Positions 1-5,398 of a DNA stretch of 5,398 nucleotides are shown piece after piece. Where the stretch lies: assembly GCA_934700375.1 (NCBI GenBank), contig CAKUXT010000139.1, positions 1 to 5,398 of the forward strand, given 5' to 3'. Origin of the DNA: an uncultured Bacilli bacterium. Lineage in GTDB: Bacteria; Bacillota_I; Bacilli_A; RFN20; CAG-288. The notes under the pieces are model-generated. The model saw only the letters and a list, made by a program, of their open reading frames with translations, was not told the DNA's origin and did not search any database. A program made the translations under genes and the position numbers. Position 1 is the first letter of the stretch, and every line of letters begins with the position of its first letter.

Positions 1-108
1 ACGATACGGATTGATGACAATGATGAAGTCATTTGCATTACAAAGATTTACACAGAATTATTGACAAGTCTCAAAATATGCCCTTTATTTCTTAGAAAAT
101 ACTGCTAG
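1..108 (+). CDS. C-terminal tail of an unidentified convergent gene (partial, start lies outside the window)
   Basis: Plus-strand frame 1 is open from the first base for 35 codons and stops at TAG 106-108. The tail begins TIRIDDNDEVICITKIY and ends in a basic, cysteine-containing FLRKYC. Its codons (GAT, GAA, ACA, AAG, ATT) are similar to those of the other genes here, while the other two plus frames stop by about base 64. I do not recognise the family from so short a piece. It would be transcribed towards thiI, with 36 bases between the two stop codons. An open stretch of 35 codons can arise by chance, so this is a moderate call. Confidence 0.4.
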   Translation, partial: TIRIDDNDEVICITKIYTELLTSLKICPLFLRKYC

Positions 109-121
109 TTTCAAATAGCAT
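92..121 (-). other. Possible 9-codon mini-ORF with its own ribosome binding site, downstream of thiI
   Basis: Just past the thiI stop, the minus strand carries AAGGAG (130-135), an 8-base spacer and an ATG (119-121). The ATG opens MLFETSSIF and a TAA at 92-94. The spacing is ideal, which is why it is recorded, but there is no evidence that the peptide exists. It overlaps the tail of the convergent plus-strand frame and lies over the weak hairpin at 103-120. It may simply be a chance purine run. Confidence 0.15.
97..120 (-). terminator. Weak candidate terminator of the four-gene operon
   Basis: Reading the minus strand, bases 120 to 103 form a small hairpin. TGCTA pairs with TAGCA; a mismatch and two more A-T pairs follow towards a tight loop. 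Downstream comes GTATTTTC. The stem is short and AT-rich and the T-tract is broken, so termination would be inefficient. It is the only hairpin followed by U-rich sequence that I see after the thiI stop. Confidence 0.22.
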
Positions 122-144
122 TGACGAAGCTCCTTTTTTGTATC

Positions 145-1320
145 TTAGAATTCTTCCTCTAAAGTGACATGCTCTGCAGTTGTGTTCTTCACACAATCGC
201 TGACCATCGTTTGCCAATCGAATTCGGATTCGATCTTATTGACGACATCAAGGCTAGGATGCGTGACAGGATCCTTCAGTGTGAAGATGGTGCAGCAGTC
301 CTCAAACGGACGGATAGAGATATCATAGGTACCGATATCTTTGGCGATCTGAATGATCTCGCTCTTATCGGTACAGGCAAGCGGTCTAACCATCGGAAGA
401 TGGCAGCACTCTTCGATGACCTTCATCGAAGGAAGCGTCTGAGAAGCGACCTGTCCGATGCTTTCACCGGAAGAGAGGATAAGATCATTGTGTTTGTTTG
501 CGATTCTTTCTGCAATTCTCATCATCATTCTTCTCATGACAGTGACGCAATAGCTAGGACCTGCGACTTCGTAGATCTTTCTTTCCAGTTCAGTGAACGG
601 AACAACATATAACTTGATGTCGGGCTGATATTCATTCAGGACATGAAGAAGATCGTGAATCTTATCGATGACAGCCTGAGAGGTGTAAGGAGGAGCTGCA
701 AAGTGGATGCACTCCAGCTTGACTCCTCTTTTCATCATCAGATAGGCAGCGACAGGAGAATCGATACCGCCGCTGAGAAGGCAAAGGGATTTTCCGGCGA
801 TGCCTAAAGGATAACCGCCCATTCCTTTTTCCTTGATGGCATAGACATAGGCTCCTTCCAATCTGATCATGATATGAATCATGACTTCCGGATTATGGAC
901 ATCGACCTTTGCTGTTTCAACTGAGCGAAGAATATAAGAGCCGACCTTTCTGCTGACCTCATCGGAATGAATCGGGAAATCCTTGTCCGCTCTTCTTGTT
1001 TCCACTTTGAAAGTGGTCTTTTTAGAAAGGAGATAGACTTCTTTTGCTTCTTCATAGATGGCATCCATATTCTTGTCGACATTCTTTGCAAGAGCAAAAG
1101 AACCGATTCCGGATACCTTCTTCAAAGGCTTTTTGACCTCGGAAAAATCTTCTCCGTTGAGAAGAATGATGATATGGTCTTTTCTGATTTCATAGGTGAG
1201 ATTCTTGAAATCACGAAGTGCATATTTGATATTGTTTCCTAAAAGACGGATAAAGTTCATGATGTTCTTTCCCTTTGTGGAAAGCTCACCGAAGAAAATG
1301 ATGATCATATCTGTATTCAT
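145..1320 (-). CDS. thiI: ThiI, tRNA uridine(8) 4-thiouridine sulfurtransferase (rhodanese-less type)
   Basis: ThiI adenylates U8 of tRNA and replaces its oxygen with sulfur, giving 4-thiouridine, a near-UV sensor; in many bacteria it also supplies sulfur for the thiamine thiazole. The 391 residues follow the Bacillus form. An N-terminal ferredoxin-like segment carries GELSTKGKN (11-19), and a THUMP domain spans roughly 55-165. The PP-loop ATPase begins with SGGIDS (183-188). The family signatures GESIGQVASQT (285-295) and DCC (341-343) follow. The C-terminal rhodanese domain of E. coli ThiI is absent, so the DCC cysteines probably receive the sulfur. The gene starts 3 bases after the desulfurase stop, and AAGGAG at 1330-1335 supports the ATG at 1320. 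The neighbouring desulfurase is very probably its sulfur donor, as with NifZ and ThiI in B. subtilis. Confidence 0.97.
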   Translation of the reverse strand: MNTDMIIIFFGELSTKGKNIMNFIRLLGNNIKYALRDFKNLTYEIRKDHIIILLNGEDFSEVKKPLKKVSGIGSFALAKNVDKNMDAIYEEAKEVYLLSKKTTFKVETRRADKDFPIHSDEVSRKVGSYILRSVETAKVDVHNPEVMIHIMIRLEGAYVYAIKEKGMGGYPLGIAGKSLCLLSGGIDSPVAAYLMMKRGVKLECIHFAAPPYTSQAVIDKIHDLLHVLNEYQPDIKLYVVPFTELERKIYEVAGPSYCVTVMRRMMMRIAERIANKHNDLILSSGESIGQVASQTLPSMKVIEECCHLPMVRPLACTDKSEIIQIAKDIGTYDISIRPFEDCCTIFTLKDPVTHPSLDVVNKIESEFDWQTMVSDCVKNTTAEHVTLEEEF

Positions 1321-1323
1321 AGC

Positions 1324-2466
1324 CTAATTCTCCTTGATCTTGACTGAAGACAAAACTTCTTTTAACGCTGACATGAAATCGACTGCGTCTTTGATATCCT
1401 CTGTTCCAGAGAAAGAAAGACGAATGCCGTTGGATGCGATGACTTCATCGTATCCGGCATTTTTCAGAACATAAGAATATCCTTCCTCTCTGCTTGAACA
1501 TGCTGACTTTGTCGAGACATAGACGCCCATATTGCTCAGCGATTCTGCAATGATGGATCCTTTATGCTGCTTCAGAGCAAAAGAGAGCATGAAGGGAGAG
1601 CAGTTTCCTTTCGATGTGATTTCAATCTCATCGATTTTGGAAAGCTCTTCTCTTAAGTAATCATTGATTTTCTTTGCCTGTTCTCTTCTTTGATTCTGTG
1701 TGGACATCGATAGACGAAGAGCAGTTGCAATAGAGCAGTCCAGTCCTAAAGGTGTCGTTCCAGCTCTCATTCCGTTTTCCTGCTCTCCTCCGATGATCTG
1801 CTCATCAAGGACAACATTTTTCTTTTTGACAAGAACACCAGAGCCTTTCAATCCACCGATCTTATGACCGGAAAAAGTCATCAGATCGTAAGAGGCAGGG
1901 TCCAGGTTTTCTTTTGTGACAGACTGTGTCGCATCGACATGAACGACAGCTCTTGAATTCTTCTTCACAATCGAATAGATCTCATCGACAGGGAAGATGA
2001 AGCCGACTTCATTATTGACAGACATAACAGAAACAAGAGAGGTCGGAACCTTCAAAGCTTCTTTCAGCTCTTCTAGATCAAGCCTTCCTTCTTCATCATA
2101 ATCAAGATAGACGACATCAAAGCCTTCTTCTTCCAGCTTTTTGAAGACATTCAGAACGGAAGGATGTTCCGCTTTGGTCGTAATGATTCTTTTCGCCCAT
2201 CCTTTATTATGATAAGCGATTCCTTTGATGGCAAGGTTGTTCCCTTCGCTGGCGCCAGAGGTGAAGACGACTTCTTCCGGAAGAACATGGAGGTATTTTG
2301 CAACCTGGGTTCTCGCTCTTAAAAGAATGGAAGAGCACTGAAAACCTAATGCATGATTGGATGATGCATTGGCAAAATCGTTCATAGAAATATCGCTGAA
2401 GACTTTCAGGACTTCAGGATATGGCTTGACTGTGCTGGCACAGTCAAAATAGATATTGTATTTCAT
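1324..2466 (-). CDS. nifZ: NifZ-type cysteine desulfurase, PLP-dependent (NifS/IscS family), sulfur donor for ThiI
   Basis: This cytoplasmic enzyme converts L-cysteine to alanine and leaves a persulfide on its active cysteine for transfer to an acceptor. The 380 residues show the whole class V aminotransferase set: GASEGNN (71-77, phosphate binding), His101 in AEHPSV, Asn152 in NNEVG, Asp178 and Gln181 in HVDATQ, the PLP-binding Lys202 in SGHKIGG, RAGTTP (234-239), and catalytic Cys323 in SACSS. The loop and length suit a group I (NifS/IscS-like) enzyme. No scaffold gene (IscU or SufU) is adjacent; thiI follows directly, which argues for tRNA thiolation rather than iron-sulfur cluster assembly. 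The symbol follows the B. subtilis paralogue and does not refer to nitrogen fixation. The ATG lies 3 bases after the ezrA stop with only a weak GAAAGA ribosome site, so translational coupling is likely. Confidence 0.95.
   Translation of the reverse strand: MKYNIYFDCASTVKPYPEVLKVFSDISMNDFANASSNHALGFQCSSILLRARTQVAKYLHVLPEEVVFTSGASEGNNLAIKGIAYHNKGWAKRIITTKAEHPSVLNVFKKLEEEGFDVVYLDYDEEGRLDLEELKEALKVPTSLVSVMSVNNEVGFIFPVDEIYSIVKKNSRAVVHVDATQSVTKENLDPASYDLMTFSGHKIGGLKGSGVLVKKKNVVLDEQIIGGEQENGMRAGTTPLGLDCSIATALRLSMSTQNQRREQAKKINDYLREELSKIDEIEITSKGNCSPFMLSFALKQHKGSIIAESLSNMGVYVSTKSACSSREEGYSYVLKNAGYDEVIASNGIRLSFSGTEDIKDAVDFMSALKEVLSSVKIKEN
1330..1335 (-). promoter_or_regulatory. Ribosome binding site of thiI
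   Basis: AAGGAG on the minus strand, 9 bases before the thiI ATG. It lies within the last codons of the desulfurase gene, so ribosomes finishing that gene end directly at the thiI start. Confidence 0.8.
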
Positions 2467-2469
2467 TGA

Positions 2470-4188
2470 TTATCTTTCTGCAGAGAGTGATCTGAAGGAA
2501 TTGTTGGCTTCAACGGCACAGGAGTATGCGCGAGAGAAATCAGACTCGTAATATGCTTTCTCAGCCTGTGAAACAAGGCTGTCGCAATCGGTGTAATCAG
2601 GGCGATAGGCGTTAGCGTAGACAATAGCCTGTTCTGCTTTAGAGGCATCATCGAGCTTTCTTGCGGATTCTGTAAGGAACACTTCACAATCGTCGTGAAG
2701 CGAATCATAACGTGTCTGAATCTCATTGACATCAAGCGGAAGGACCTGAAGTCTATCACTGATCTCTTTGATTTCAGCCAAATAGCGATTGATTCTGAAA
2801 TCGCTGCTTTCAAGAAGATCATCGATGCCTAATTTACGGATTCTGTTTCTCATCTTGATGATGTTGACAAGAGTCTCACGGAGGCCTTGATAGATATCTT
2901 CAGTCGACTGTTTCAAAGAATTGATGTAAGATTCATAATCTTTTATCGTTCTTTCGCATTTGGTCATCTCGCTTCTCATTTCGGAAGTCTTCTTCATGAT
3001 CAGCGTATAAGGCTGACGATTGGAAGTATCGAGATAGGAATCGAGCTGACGTTTCAGAATACCGATATTCTCAATATCTGTCTTCAATGCGAACATCTGA
3101 TCGACATATTTCTGATTGAGAAGGTAGACCTGCTGATATTTCGGAAGCGAAAGAATCAGCTTGCTGTACTTTCTTTCATCATCATAGGTGGAATCATCCA
3201 TCAGATTATGAGCATTGAGGAAGTTGATCTTTGCATTCTTTTCGTCTTCGAATGCAGCATTGAGATCCGTGATCTCAGACTGGATGCAATCGATCTCATC
3301 TTTGACACCGCTGACATCAAGATAGGTTATCTTCTGTTTCAGTTCGGAGATCTGCTGATTTATCTTATCGACCTTTTCATCGACATGAAGGAAATCAATG
3401 ACGAAATTCTCATCGAGCATATCGCGATAGGTCTTCATGAGATCGGAAATCTTATTAGGCAGAACAGTGCAGACACTTGCTTCCAGAAGTGGAAGCTGAT
3501 CCATGATATCGACTGTTGCGGTAAGAACCTGATCGAGATCCTTGAGAAGCTCCTTTGCTTCATCATATTTGGCCTCATTGGTCAAAAGCTGGAATTTCTC
3601 GATCTTTGCTTTGGAATCGGAAATGATGAATTCAAAAGAAGGACCGGAACTGATCAGTTCGTTTTTGTGTTCGTTATAGAAAGTCTCGACCTGTCTATGT
3701 TTGGCTTTGACAGGAACAGAAGCGGAATTCGTCACATCGTCTTCCTGAAGAAGGGTGGATAAATCGGATGCGAAATCGGAGACGGACTTGTTAAAAGCAG
3801 CAAGATCATTGCTGATTTCAGTCTCGATTTCTCTGATTCTGCGATATTCTTTCGATTTGACCAATTCCTCAAGCGAGGCAAGAGAAACAGCAATCGCTTT
3901 GTCTTTACGTTCGGAAATATCCTGATACTGCTTTTTTCTTTCCTCATAGATGCTCTGATAGTAATCAGAGTATTTTCCTAAGGTCTCAAGACGTTTCAAA
4001 GCAGTTTCGCAATTGTTGGATAAGCGAAAATGAATCTCACTGTAACTGTTTTTCAGATTGTTGCTTGCAGAAGAGAAGCGGTGCTTGTGCAACAGAATAG
4101 CACCGACAATCAAACCAGCGACAACAACAACGGAAGCAGCGGAAATGACTGCAATAGCAGCACCGCTCATCAAGAATGGGAGATACAT
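2470..4188 (-). CDS. ezrA: EzrA, membrane-anchored septation ring regulator
   Basis: EzrA binds FtsZ, limits Z-ring formation away from midcell and helps link the ring to cell-wall synthesis. The 572 residues match the family length (about 560-570). A single N-terminal membrane helix (about 8-34) precedes a cytoplasmic rod of spectrin-like helical bundles, rich in Lys, Glu, Asp and Leu. Family landmarks align with B. subtilis EzrA: YDEAKELLKDLDQ (208-220), LPLLEASVCTVLP (232-244), a helical segment at 452-492 with LPLDVNE (483-489), and the final repeat containing AEKAYYESDFSRAY (542-555). The usual QFGNRFR patch near the C terminus reads VYANAYR (523-529): the Asn and last Arg remain, but Gln and the first Arg are lost. 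A GGAG site 6 bases upstream supports the first ATG over Met7. It lies 19 bases after the regulator gene and 3 before the desulfurase. Confidence 0.93.
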   Translation of the reverse strand: MYLPFLMSGAAIAVISAASVVVVAGLIVGAILLHKHRFSSASNNLKNSYSEIHFRLSNNCETALKRLETLGKYSDYYQSIYEERKKQYQDISERKDKAIAVSLASLEELVKSKEYRRIREIETEISNDLAAFNKSVSDFASDLSTLLQEDDVTNSASVPVKAKHRQVETFYNEHKNELISSGPSFEFIISDSKAKIEKFQLLTNEAKYDEAKELLKDLDQVLTATVDIMDQLPLLEASVCTVLPNKISDLMKTYRDMLDENFVIDFLHVDEKVDKINQQISELKQKITYLDVSGVKDEIDCIQSEITDLNAAFEDEKNAKINFLNAHNLMDDSTYDDERKYSKLILSLPKYQQVYLLNQKYVDQMFALKTDIENIGILKRQLDSYLDTSNRQPYTLIMKKTSEMRSEMTKCERTIKDYESYINSLKQSTEDIYQGLRETLVNIIKMRNRIRKLGIDDLLESSDFRINRYLAEIKEISDRLQVLPLDVNEIQTRYDSLHDDCEVFLTESARKLDDASKAEQAIVYANAYRPDYTDCDSLVSQAEKAYYESDFSRAYSCAVEANNSFRSLSAER

Positions 4189-4194
4189 TATAAA

Positions 4195-4199
4195 CTCCT
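4195..4199 (-). promoter_or_regulatory. Ribosome binding site of ezrA
   Basis: AGGAG on the minus strand, 6 bases before the ATG at 4188. It sits in the 19-base gap after the regulator stop and selects the first Met over the in-frame Met at codon 7. Confidence 0.8.
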
Positions 4200-4207
4200 A
4201 TCCGGTT

Positions 4208-5227
4208 TTACTTTGTCGTAGAACGTTTGTTGTAAGTTGCACGGAAACGGAAAGTCTTCTGAGGAGCAGACTGCTCGTTTTCATTCAAAAGCTTTGTCAA
4301 CATTCTGACTGCGACAGAACCGACCTTGAACATATCCATGGAGAAGGAAGAGATTTCAGGTCTTGTCATATAGGAAACCTTGCTTCCGATAGCGGAGAGG
4401 ACTTCGATATCTTCCGGAATTCTGAGTCCGGATTCAAGAGCGGCATTGACAACAGCAGTGGCCAAAGAATCGCGAGGAGCGACAAAATAGCCTTTGCGAT
4501 GTGTCTTGAAATATTCCTTCATGGCAGGATAGACGATGTTGTAGGAATCGTTGAGTGTGATCGTCTCGATATGTCTGTTGTTGGCCTTGGCATAATCAAG
4601 AAGTCCGTCTCTGATCTCATCGAGCATCTTGCCCTGATTGACGATGTCGAGAATGAAGACATCATCCTCTTTTGTTGACATCATGTGTTCCTTGACGACA
4701 TCCATGACCGGATCCTTGTATTCGATGATGATGCTTCCCAAAGAATCACCTTCCATATCATGTCCGACGACAATAAGCGGAATATGATAGTTCTGGATAG
4801 AACGAATTTCGTCGGTGCCGAGTTCGTCATCATAGATGACTGCGCCATCGACGTGGGACTTGATCAAAGATTCGATGACAGCACCGGAATCTTCTTTGGT
4901 TCTCTTGGTGATGAAAATCGAAGTGATATATTTATAGATCTTTGCGACTTCGATCATGCCGTCCAACATATTGGAAACATAGGAATACCCTGTGGAAGGG
5001 ATCATGATTCCGATATTGGTGGAACGTGAATTTGCTAAACCCTGTGCCAATGCAGAAGGCTTATATCCTAATCTCTGGATAGCATCATTGACAGCTTTCT
5101 TTGTCTTTTCCGTGACATTCTGATGATTGTTGATGACGCGGCTGACTGTTGCCAAAGAGACTCCAGCGACTTTTGCGACTTCATAAATTGTTACTCTGTC
5201 TTTGAACATCTTTTTATTGTCTTCCAT
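4208..5227 (-). CDS. LacI-family transcriptional regulator, CcpA-like
   Basis: A 339-residue DNA-binding regulator of LacI/GalR architecture. The helix-turn-helix (13-32, VTIYEVAKVAGVSLATVSRV) and the hinge helix (56-66, with Leu64 as the probable minor-groove lever) closely resemble CcpA, as do YKY at 98-100, the TRP at 288-290, GSVAVRMLTK (303-312) and the basic C-terminal tail. The ligand-binding domain departs from the family. PD.SNPFF is replaced by PSTGYSYVS (77-85), the (N/T)D..A motif reads RDSLA (252-256), and GFD(D/N) reads SAIG (278-281). It may therefore sense a different effector, or none, and need not respond to HPr-Ser-P, so I give no ccpA symbol. It heads the operon behind a strong promoter. 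AGGAGG 4 bases before the first ATG favours that start, although Met7 would give a more typical CcpA N terminus. Autoregulation is plausible. Confidence 0.9.
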   Translation of the reverse strand: MEDNKKMFKDRVTIYEVAKVAGVSLATVSRVINNHQNVTEKTKKAVNDAIQRLGYKPSALAQGLANSRSTNIGIMIPSTGYSYVSNMLDGMIEVAKIYKYITSIFITKRTKEDSGAVIESLIKSHVDGAVIYDDELGTDEIRSIQNYHIPLIVVGHDMEGDSLGSIIIEYKDPVMDVVKEHMMSTKEDDVFILDIVNQGKMLDEIRDGLLDYAKANNRHIETITLNDSYNIVYPAMKEYFKTHRKGYFVAPRDSLATAVVNAALESGLRIPEDIEVLSAIGSKVSYMTRPEISSFSMDMFKVGSVAVRMLTKLLNENEQSAPQKTFRFRATYNKRSTTK

Positions 5228-5231
5228 AATT

Positions 5232-5237
5232 CCTCCT
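5232..5237 (-). promoter_or_regulatory. Ribosome binding site of the LacI-type regulator
   Basis: A full AGGAGG on the minus strand, only 4 bases before the ATG at 5227, which is slightly tight. The alternative Met7 at 5209 would lie 22 bases from this site and has no site of its own, so the upstream ATG is preferred. Confidence 0.75.
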
Positions 5238-5238
5238 C

Positions 5239-5259
5239 GTCAAATGAAAAAATTTTGAC
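5239..5259. repeat. Inverted repeat GTCAAA-N9-TTTGAC in the 5' untranslated region of the operon
   Basis: Perfect 6-bp arms at 5239-5244 and 5254-5259 with a 9-base AT-rich centre. It lies between the predicted transcription start (about 5263) and the ribosome site at 5232-5237. It could act as a roadblock operator, or as a small mRNA stem-loop next to the ribosome site. The repeat itself is visible; the function is inferred. Confidence 0.4.
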
Positions 5260-5269
5260 TTCATTAAAA

Positions 5270-5298
5270 ATTATATATATTTATATATAAATAGTCAA
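5270..5298 (-). promoter_or_regulatory. SigmaA-type promoter of the regulator-ezrA-nifZ-thiI operon
   Basis: On the minus strand the -35 box TTGACT (5298-5293) and the -10 box TATAAT (5275-5270) are separated by exactly 17 bases, in very AT-rich sequence. Transcription should start near 5263, giving a leader of about 35 nt. The -10 is consensus and the -35 differs from it at one base, so expression should be high unless repressed. It is the only good promoter I see for the four genes. Confidence 0.85.
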
Positions 5299-5306
5299 AA
5301 AGAAAC

Positions 5307-5398
5307 ATGAAAATTATGAAAATATTAGTTATCTACCTAAGTGCAACACTTACCGGTAAGATAGCATTGTTCGCTTGTCTTTTCAATGATTTGACTAT
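5307..5398 (+). CDS. Possible start of a divergent gene (partial, runs off the right edge)
   Basis: An ATG at 5307 (or the in-frame ATG at 5316) opens a plus-strand frame that stays open for 30 codons to the window end. It begins MKIMKILVIYLSATLTGK and is hydrophobic, as a membrane or secreted protein might begin. Against it, there is no clear Shine-Dalgarno site (only AAAAAGAAAC), the codon mix is unlike the neighbouring genes, and the frame runs through the 34-nt hairpin. A TTGACT at 5255-5260 could be a -35 box for it, but the -10 candidates near 5276-5283 are poor or badly spaced. No family recognised. Confidence 0.2.
   Translation, partial: MKIMKILVIYLSATLTGKIALFACLFNDLT
5330..5363. repeat. 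34-nt imperfect hairpin/dyad upstream of the operon promoter
   Basis: On the plus strand TATCTACC (5330-5337) pairs with GGTAAGATA (5355-5363) around a single bulged A, and TAAGTG (5338-5343) pairs with CACTTA (5347-5352) across a CAA loop. A CC bulge lies at 5353-5354, giving 14 base pairs in all. Neither strand continues with a proper T-tract, so it is a poor intrinsic terminator. It may be the folded end of a transcript from outside the window, or a compound protein-binding site, because it contains the palindrome at 5349-5360. Confidence 0.45.
5349..5360. promoter_or_regulatory. Candidate LacI-family operator CTTACCGGTAAG
   Basis: A perfect 12-bp palindrome centred on CCGG, about 50 bp upstream of the -35 box. 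LacI-family repressors bind short palindromes with a central CG; the TTACCGGTAA core resembles the operator type described for gluconate repressors (GntR of E. coli). The adjacent gene encodes a LacI-family protein, so autoregulation is a reasonable inference. Its distance from the promoter would fit looping, or control of a divergent gene, better than direct blocking. Confidence 0.4.

Noticed and set aside
121..139. The T6 run at 134-139 as a plus-strand intrinsic terminator
   Set aside because: The nearest stem (103-120) ends 13 bases before the T-run, and no GC-rich stem abuts it.
169..612. A 147-codon plus-strand frame opposite the ThiI catalytic domain
   Set aside because: It is antisense to the conserved PP-loop domain of thiI and has no ribosome site. 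The His/Asp/Arg-rich translation is typical of a shadow frame.
2463..2822. A 119-codon minus-strand frame inside ezrA, ending at the desulfurase start
   Set aside because: It is out of frame with ezrA, whose own sequence is intact and family-like through this region. It has no ribosome site and is not a frameshift remnant.
2887..3762. A 291-codon open frame on the plus strand, antisense to ezrA
   Set aside because: It is the mirror of a gene whose codons rarely create stops in this antisense frame. Its translation is a low-complexity Ile/Asp/Leu/Phe-rich string with no domain, whereas the minus-strand EzrA aligns along its full length.
4058..4678. A 206-codon plus-strand frame spanning the regulator-ezrA junction
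   Set aside because: It has no ribosome site or recognisable domain and lies opposite two well-supported genes.
5333..5398. Two minus-strand frames entering from the right and stopping at 5333 (21 codons) and 5337 (19 codons)
   Set aside because: Either could be the tail of an upstream gene, but both are short, use codons unlike the neighbours, and stop inside the hairpin. Nothing favours one over the other.
5228..5398. Riboswitch, T-box or CcpA cre site upstream of the operon
   Set aside because: The predicted leader is only about 35 nt, too short for a riboswitch or T-box. No match to the cre pattern TGWAARCGYTWNCW was found by eye in this spacer.

Overview
This 5.4-kb window comes from a low- to mid-GC Gram-positive bacterium of the Bacillota. 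EzrA occurs only in the Bacilli and their relatives. The pairing of EzrA with a NifS-type cysteine desulfurase and a ThiI lacking the rhodanese domain is a Bacillus-like gene order. The divergence of EzrA and the LacI-type regulator from the Bacillus proteins points to a deep branch such as the Erysipelotrichia, but that placement is inference. UGG encodes Trp, and no UGA readthrough is needed.

Nearly all of the window is one four-gene unit on the minus strand, transcribed from right to left: a CcpA-like LacI-family regulator (5227-4208), ezrA (4188-2470), a NifZ-type cysteine desulfurase (2466-1324) and thiI (1320-145). The gaps are 19, 3 and 3 bases. Upstream of the regulator lies a near-consensus housekeeping promoter (TTGACT, 17-base spacer, TATAAT). 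I see no terminator or second promoter between the genes, so a single mRNA is likely.

The last two genes form a biochemical pair. The desulfurase takes sulfur from cysteine as a persulfide, and ThiI uses it to make 4-thiouridine at position 8 of tRNA (and perhaps in thiazole synthesis). EzrA is a membrane-anchored coiled-coil regulator of the FtsZ ring. The regulator at the head of the operon probably responds to metabolic state, and it may control the unit itself.

The right-hand intergenic region (5228-5398) is dense with signals. It holds the promoter, a perfect 12-bp palindrome with a CCGG centre of the kind LacI-family repressors use, a 34-nt imperfect hairpin that contains this palindrome, and four copies of the hexamer TTTGAC/GTCAAA. 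A weakly supported divergent reading frame runs off the right edge. At the left edge, 35 open plus-strand codons ending at 108 look like the tail of a convergent gene. Only 36 bases separate that tail from the end of thiI, and I see no strong terminator there.

I found no RNA gene, mobile element, CRISPR array or clear new system. The points most worth a second look are the altered ligand-binding motifs of the LacI-type regulator, its linkage to ezrA, the altered C-terminal QNR patch of EzrA, and the operator candidates.
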